Below are positions 14,444 through 17,977 of a stretch of 17,977 nucleotides of DNA, one piece after another. A program made the position numbers and the translations under genes. This DNA is from an uncultured Oscillospiraceae bacterium. Its GTDB lineage: Bacteria > Bacillota > Clostridia > Oscillospirales > Oscillospiraceae. Where the stretch lies: assembly GCA_900759385.1 (NCBI GenBank), contig CAAEUZ010000115.1, forward strand, positions 1-17,977, given 5' to 3'. The notes under the pieces were generated by a model. The model was given only the letters and a program-made list of their open reading frames with translations, searched no databases and was not told the DNA's origin. Every line of letters begins with the position of its first letter. Positions within the stretch are counted from its first letter, which is position 1.

Positions 14444-14977
14444 GTGGACGAGGCCGGCGCGCTGGCTGCGCTCAAAAAAGGCGACGAGAATGCGCTCACA
14501 TGGTTCATGGAGCGCTATGCCGCCTATGCCGCAGCTATAATCAACGGCATAATACTGCCCCGGCTCACGCCCGCGGACGCCGAAGAGGCGCTTGCCGACG
14601 TGTTCGTCTCGCTCTGGCGCCGCGCCGAAATGGTACCGGAGGACGGTGTGCGGCCATACATAGCCGCCATAGCGCGCAACCGGGCCCGGGACGCGCTGAG
14701 GGCGCACCGCATCGAGCTCCCGCTGGAAGACACGGTGCTGGAGATCCCCTCCCCCGCGCCCGAGGAGGCGCTCACCGAGCGCGAAGCCCGCGAGCGCACC
14801 CGCCGCGCGGTTGAAGCCATGGGCGAGCCCGACCGGGAGATATTCCTGCGCCACTACTACTGTTTCCAGAACGTGGCTGATATCGCCCTCGCGCTGGACA
14901 TGAACGTGAACACCGTCAAGACCCGTCTCCGCCGCGGCCGGGAACGCCTGCGGGCGGAGCTGATGGAGGTGAACTGA
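14444..14977 (+). CDS. ECF-type RNA polymerase sigma factor
   Basis: A 177-residue sigma-70 family, extracytoplasmic-function sigma factor. The region 2 core includes FMERYAAYAAAIINGI, the acidic ADAEEALADVFVSLWRR helix and RPYIAAIARNRARDALR. Region 4 is at about residues 118-172, with DREIFLRHYYCFQNVADIALALDMNVNTVKTRLRRGRERL as helix-turn-helix and recognition helix. GTG at 14444 is taken as start because GGAGGTGAGG ends just before it; a TTG six codons earlier is inside that ribosome site. The gene for the probable membrane anti-sigma factor follows one base after the stop. The promoter above may be its own target. The inducing signal is not predictable. Confidence 0.93.
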   Translation: MDEAGALAALKKGDENALTWFMERYAAYAAAIINGIILPRLTPADAEEALADVFVSLWRRAEMVPEDGVRPYIAAIARNRARDALRAHRIELPLEDTVLEIPSPAPEEALTEREARERTRRAVEAMGEPDREIFLRHYYCFQNVADIALALDMNVNTVKTRLRRGRERLRAELMEVN

Positions 14978-14978
14978 C

Positions 14979-16340
14979 GTGAATTATGACATAACCGAAC
15001 TCCTGTCCGGCATGGACCCGCCCGGCTTCACGCAGGGAGAGGCGCCGGACATGGCAAAGCTCCGCGAGAAAGTGGCAAAAAAGCTCGAGGCCGAGCGCGG
15101 AGCAGCCCCAAAGCGCCGGAGGCACCTGAGCAAGACGATGCTTATCGCGGCCGCTCTCGCCGCGCTGCTGAGCGTGACAGCCCTGGCGGCAGCCTTCAAC
15201 GGCTTCGGCTGGCTGCGCGACGAGGTTGACCCGCCGTTCATAGATGCGGTAGGGCCCGTCGAGCAGAGCATGACAGACCAGGGCATCGAGCTGAGCATCA
15301 TCGCCTCGGGGCATTGCGGCGACAGCGCCGTCATATATTTCTCGCTCCGGGACACTCTCGGGGAGGGCAGGATTACCCGGGACGCCGAGCTCTTATGCAA
15401 GATTCAATCCGCCGGCGGTTACGGCGGCTCTTCCAAACCCGTGTATTATGACGAGGAGAGCCAGACAGCGGTGTTTGAATACTTCCTGTCGTCTTCCGGC
15501 GACCTCGGCAGCAAGGAGTTGTCGCTTGCTATAAGCGGCATCCTGACCGGCCGCGAGAACCTGGACGTCCGGCTTGACGGCTTTGATCTGGCGTCCGCCG
15601 CGGCGCAGGGCGAGCACCTTGAACCGCACCGCGAATATCGCTACATGCTGACGCCGGGCAGGCTCTACGAAACAGAGGAGCTTGAGGGAGCATTCATATC
15701 TGCCGTGGGTACTGTCGGCGGCTGTCTGGCCGTGCAGCTGGATTCCGACGAAGCCGGCGAGTGGGAATACTGGTTCCTGCGTCCCTACCTGCTCTCGCCG
15801 GACGGGCAGAGAGTGGATTACATCCAGCAAAGAAGCGGGTCATCATATGTGAATTGGGACGCAATAGTGAATCAGTACCTCTTTGAGATGGACACATCCG
15901 CTCTCGACGGCTGGACGCTTTGCCTGGAAGGGTATCGTTTCGCCGCACTGCGCGGAGATTGGCGCCTTGACCTGGATTTGGGCAAGACGCTCAACACCTT
16001 CGAGACAGTGACAGACGTGATCGCCGGGGACACGGTGTTTGAAGACGTGACCGTCAGGCTGACGCCGTTTGGCCTCTGGATGGAAGGTGTGGCAGGGCTT
16101 TCCTTCGTCGATGAAACCTATCTGATGTCCCTCAAGGCCTCCGTAATAACTGAAGACGGCGAGATACAAATAGGCGCCCCCGACGGCTCTGCTCCCGTGT
16201 CTCCCTTAGACGTTAACGACTACTACGAGGGCAAGGACACGCTCAGGTATTACGCCGCCTGGAATGCTGACAGCGCTATAGATCTGAGCTCTGTCACCTC
16301 CATCCGCATCGGCGACACGCTGATAGAACCTGACAGCTGA
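14979..16340 (+). CDS. Probable membrane anti-sigma factor (DUF4179-like)
   Basis: A 453-residue single-pass membrane protein. Residues 1-50 are cytoplasmic and charged (EAPDMAKLREKVAKKLEAER), followed by a transmembrane helix at about 54-73 and a large extracytoplasmic domain rich in beta structure. The early block IELSIIASGHCGDSAVIYFSLRD resembles the DUF4179 extracytoplasmic region found in anti-sigma partners of clostridial ECF factors. GTG at 14979 starts one base after the sigma stop, with GGAGG inside the end of the sigma gene, so the pair is translationally coupled. It probably sequesters the sigma factor at the membrane and senses an envelope signal. The function is inferred from position and topology. 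I do not recognise the last 250 residues as any specific domain. Confidence 0.82.
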   Translation: MNYDITELLSGMDPPGFTQGEAPDMAKLREKVAKKLEAERGAAPKRRRHLSKTMLIAAALAALLSVTALAAAFNGFGWLRDEVDPPFIDAVGPVEQSMTDQGIELSIIASGHCGDSAVIYFSLRDTLGEGRITRDAELLCKIQSAGGYGGSSKPVYYDEESQTAVFEYFLSSSGDLGSKELSLAISGILTGRENLDVRLDGFDLASAAAQGEHLEPHREYRYMLTPGRLYETEELEGAFISAVGTVGGCLAVQLDSDEAGEWEYWFLRPYLLSPDGQRVDYIQQRSGSSYVNWDAIVNQYLFEMDTSALDGWTLCLEGYRFAALRGDWRLDLDLGKTLNTFETVTDVIAGDTVFEDVTVRLTPFGLWMEGVAGLSFVDETYLMSLKASVITEDGEIQIGAPDGSAPVSPLDVNDYYEGKDTLRYYAAWNADSAIDLSSVTSIRIGDTLIEPDS

Positions 16341-16345
16341 ATTCA

Positions 16346-16372
16346 AAGGGCACGGGTTTTTCCCGTGCCCTT
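16346..16372. terminator. Bidirectional terminator between convergent genes
   Basis: AAGGGCACGGG (16346-16356), loop TTTTT, CCCGTGCCCTT (16362-16372): an 11-pair perfect stem six bases past the anti-sigma stop and 26 bases from the mnmE stop. It can serve both convergent genes; neither side has a long T-tract. Confidence 0.75.
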
Positions 16373-16397
16373 GCTGCCGCATTTTAAGTTTACATAA

Positions 16398-17762
16398 TCA
16401 CTTGCCCACACAGAACCTTGAGAAGATGCGGTCTGTCACATCGTCGGTGATGCTGCGCCCGCTCAGCTCGCCCAGGGCCTGCTGGGCCTGCTCGGCCTCT
16501 GTGAGGACTGCATCCGGGGTAACGCCCTCGCGCATGGCGTCGCGCGCGGCTCTGAGCGAGACCAGCGCCCTGCCCACGGCGTCCGCCTGGCGGGCGTTGG
16601 TAAGGATCTCACCCGCCGGTGCCTCGGGGGCGGGGAACATCTCCCGCACCGCTGCGGCCAGCGCGTCGAGGCCGTGGCCCGTCCTGGCGCTGATGCTCAC
16701 CACGTGCTCAAAGCAGTCCGGCAGCCGCGCCGTATCCAGGCGCCGGTGCAGGTCGGACTTGTTCACCACGGCCACAGCGCGCCGGGCGCGCCGGGCCACG
16801 GCCAGGGTCTCCTCGTCGCGCTCGGACAGGGGCTCCGCCCCGTCGAAGACGGCGATCACCAGGTCGGAGCCCTCGGCGGCCTGCAGCGCGCGGCGCACGC
16901 CCAAGCGCTCCACCTCTCCCCCGGCCTCGCGCAGCCCGGCAGTATCCGTGAGGCGCAGGAGCACACCGCCGAGCACGGTCTTCTCCTCTATCGTGTCCCG
17001 GGTCGTGCCCGGTTCGTCCGTGACGATGGCGCGCTCATAGCCCAGGAGCGCGTTCAGCAGCGAGCTCTTGCCCACGTTGGGCCGGCCGATGAGCGATACG
17101 CGCAGGCCCTCCCGCAGCACGCGGCCGCGCTCAAATGTAGCGCACAGCGACTCCAACGCCTCTATGGCCCCGTCAAGCCGGGAGGCGTAGCCCTCGAGCT
17201 CAAAGGGCTCTATGTCCTCGTCCGGGTAGTCCAGGGCCGCGGCGAAGTGGGCCGCCATATCCGTGAGCAGGTCGTAGACCGCGTCCGTCCTGCGCGTGAC
17301 GGCGCCCGCCAGCTGTCCGGCCGCGTTTGCCGCGGCGGCGGCACTCTCGGCCTCGATAACGTCGATGACGGCCTCGGCCTCGGTGAGGTCCATGCGCCCG
17401 TTCAGAAACGCGCGCTTGGTAAACTCGCCCGGCCCGGCCTGGCGCGCTCCGGCTTTGAACAGCGTGCTGAGCGCCTCGCTGAGCACGACCGGGGAGCCGT
17501 GGCACTGCAGCTCCGCCGTGTCCTCGCCCGTGTACGAGTGCGGCGCCCGGCTCACGGTGCACAGGCAGTAGTCCAGCACCGCCCCGTCTGCGCCGCTCAG
17601 GGCGCCGTAAACCAGCTTGCGGTCAGCGTGCGCGCTCATCGGTCTGCCGTCCGAGGGCGCAAAGACGCGGTCCATAAGCGGGAGCGCCTCCGGCCCGGAG
17701 ACGCGCACGATGCCGATGGCCGAGACCTGGCTGCCGGTGGCTATGGCTGCTATGGTATCCAT
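16398..17762 (-). CDS. mnmE: tRNA modification GTPase MnmE (TrmE)
   Basis: With MnmG, MnmE forms the enzyme that installs the (carboxymethyl)aminomethyl group at C5 of wobble uridine 34 in several tRNAs. The 454 residues cover the full domain set. The N-terminal tetrahydrofolate-binding domain starts DTIAAIATGSQVSAIGIVRV and contains PGEFTKRAFLNGRMDLTEAE. A helical domain holds the inserted GTPase: P-loop GRPNVGKS (226-233), GTTRDT (252-257), DTAG (273-276), NKSD (334-337). The C-terminus is the diagnostic FSRFCVGK with catalytic C451. The ATG at 17762 has AAAAGGAGTG upstream; a 35-codon in-frame extension runs through a repeat and is excluded. In Firmicutes mnmE usually sits near oriC with jag, yidC and mnmG; none of these is in view, and the gene downstream is convergent. 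Confidence 0.98.
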   Translation of the reverse strand: MDTIAAIATGSQVSAIGIVRVSGPEALPLMDRVFAPSDGRPMSAHADRKLVYGALSGADGAVLDYCLCTVSRAPHSYTGEDTAELQCHGSPVVLSEALSTLFKAGARQAGPGEFTKRAFLNGRMDLTEAEAVIDVIEAESAAAAANAAGQLAGAVTRRTDAVYDLLTDMAAHFAAALDYPDEDIEPFELEGYASRLDGAIEALESLCATFERGRVLREGLRVSLIGRPNVGKSSLLNALLGYERAIVTDEPGTTRDTIEEKTVLGGVLLRLTDTAGLREAGGEVERLGVRRALQAAEGSDLVIAVFDGAEPLSERDEETLAVARRARRAVAVVNKSDLHRRLDTARLPDCFEHVVSISARTGHGLDALAAAVREMFPAPEAPAGEILTNARQADAVGRALVSLRAARDAMREGVTPDAVLTEAEQAQQALGELSGRSITDDVTDRIFSRFCVGK

Positions 17763-17780
17763 TTGCTCACTCCTTTTGGG

Positions 17781-17977
17781 TTGGGAGCCGCCTTTGGAAA
17801 GGCGGCGGGGAATTTCGGGGGCATTTCTTTTTGTGCTTGCCAAAAAGAAATGTCCCCGGACCCCCAAAGAGAAAAGCGCTTTTACTGGTGCGTTGGAACC
17901 TTACGTCGGCGGAGACTTTGTACGTGGTCATCCCTAAGCAGGATACGTAATTGAGCATCGCCGACCGCAGTTTGAGC
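17781..17977. repeat. Composite structured intergenic repeat upstream of mnmE
   Basis: Three inverted-repeat modules in a gene-free stretch. Module one is GCCGCCTTT/AAAGGCGGC (17787-17795 and 17798-17806). Module two is CATTTCTTTTTG/CAAAAAGAAATG (17822-17833 and 17841-17852), a perfect 12-pair stem with a 7-base loop; it extends through CGGGG/CCCCG (17816-17820 and 17854-17858) to 18 pairs with one wobble. Module three is GTCGGCG/CGCCGAC (17905-17911 and 17959-17965) enclosing TACGT/ACGTA (17921-17925 and 17945-17949). Module one with its GAATTTC flank resembles 4211-4240. I see no promoter for mnmE or gene here. Confidence 0.7.

Noticed and set aside
16674..17954. A 426-codon plus-strand frame
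   Set aside because: Antisense to mnmE and continuing through the intergenic repeat; no recognisable motif.
17767..17958. A 63-codon minus-strand frame upstream of mnmE
   Set aside because: It consists almost wholly of the hairpin repeat, so it is more likely non-coding.
1..17977. CRISPR arrays, insertion sequences, tRNA or rRNA genes
   Set aside because: No regularly spaced direct repeats, transposase motifs, cloverleaf-like sequences or rRNA segments were seen on either strand.

Overview
The window is about 63-65% GC, densely coded, and looks like a chromosomal segment of a strictly anaerobic, high-GC Clostridia member (Oscillospirales-like). This is inferred from gene content. Pointers are the fused CobA-HemD enzyme, a small siroheme sulfite/nitrite reductase with ferredoxin clusters, an EFR1-type flavodoxin/ferredoxin protein, a flavodiiron oxygen/NO reductase with rubredoxin domains, the Asp23-FakA pair, an ECF sigma/anti-sigma pair and MnmE. 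There are no rRNA or tRNA genes, transposases, CRISPR arrays or phage genes that I can see.

Left part (1-5333, minus strand). In transcription order: a siroheme-dependent reductase with its own promoter; a ~150-base hairpin-rich repeat region; an ABC importer (lipoprotein, FecCD permease, ATPase); precorrin-2 dehydrogenase/ferrochelatase; and CobA-HemD, which runs off the left edge. From the lipoprotein to CobA-HemD the genes overlap or nearly touch, so they form one translationally coupled operon. Its enzymes make siroheme, the cofactor the upstream reductase needs. The importer's substrate (iron siderophore, corrinoid or tetrapyrrole) cannot be read from sequence.

Middle (5347-11947). A LysR regulator and a membrane-anchored metallophosphoesterase are co-transcribed leftward. 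Divergently, an EFR1 flavodoxin/ferredoxin gene and two aldo-keto reductases form a rightward operon. The divergent intergenic region holds promoters on both strands and a perfect T-N11-A dyad typical of LysR-family sites. After a strong terminator comes a stand-alone flavodiiron protein fused to a flavin reductase domain and two tandem rubredoxins, with its own sigma-A-type promoter.

Right part (11948-17977). A ~300-base gene-free stretch with GC-rich hairpins and a good promoter precedes the Asp23/Gls24 protein and fatty acid kinase FakA. A perfect terminator separates these from an ECF sigma factor and its probable membrane anti-sigma partner, which may be autoregulated from a TGAAAC-N17-CGTTA promoter. 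Convergent to these is mnmE. Upstream of mnmE lies a composite structured repeat that shares a module with the hairpin region at 4.2 kb.

I see no wholly unknown multi-gene machine. The most interesting items are the siroheme-biosynthesis/ABC-importer operon, the LysR-controlled EFR1/aldo-keto-reductase redox operon whose second reductase has lost the usual NADPH-phosphate contacts, the five-domain flavodiiron protein, and the dispersed hairpin-rich repeat, one copy of which places a terminator-like hairpin directly against a start codon.
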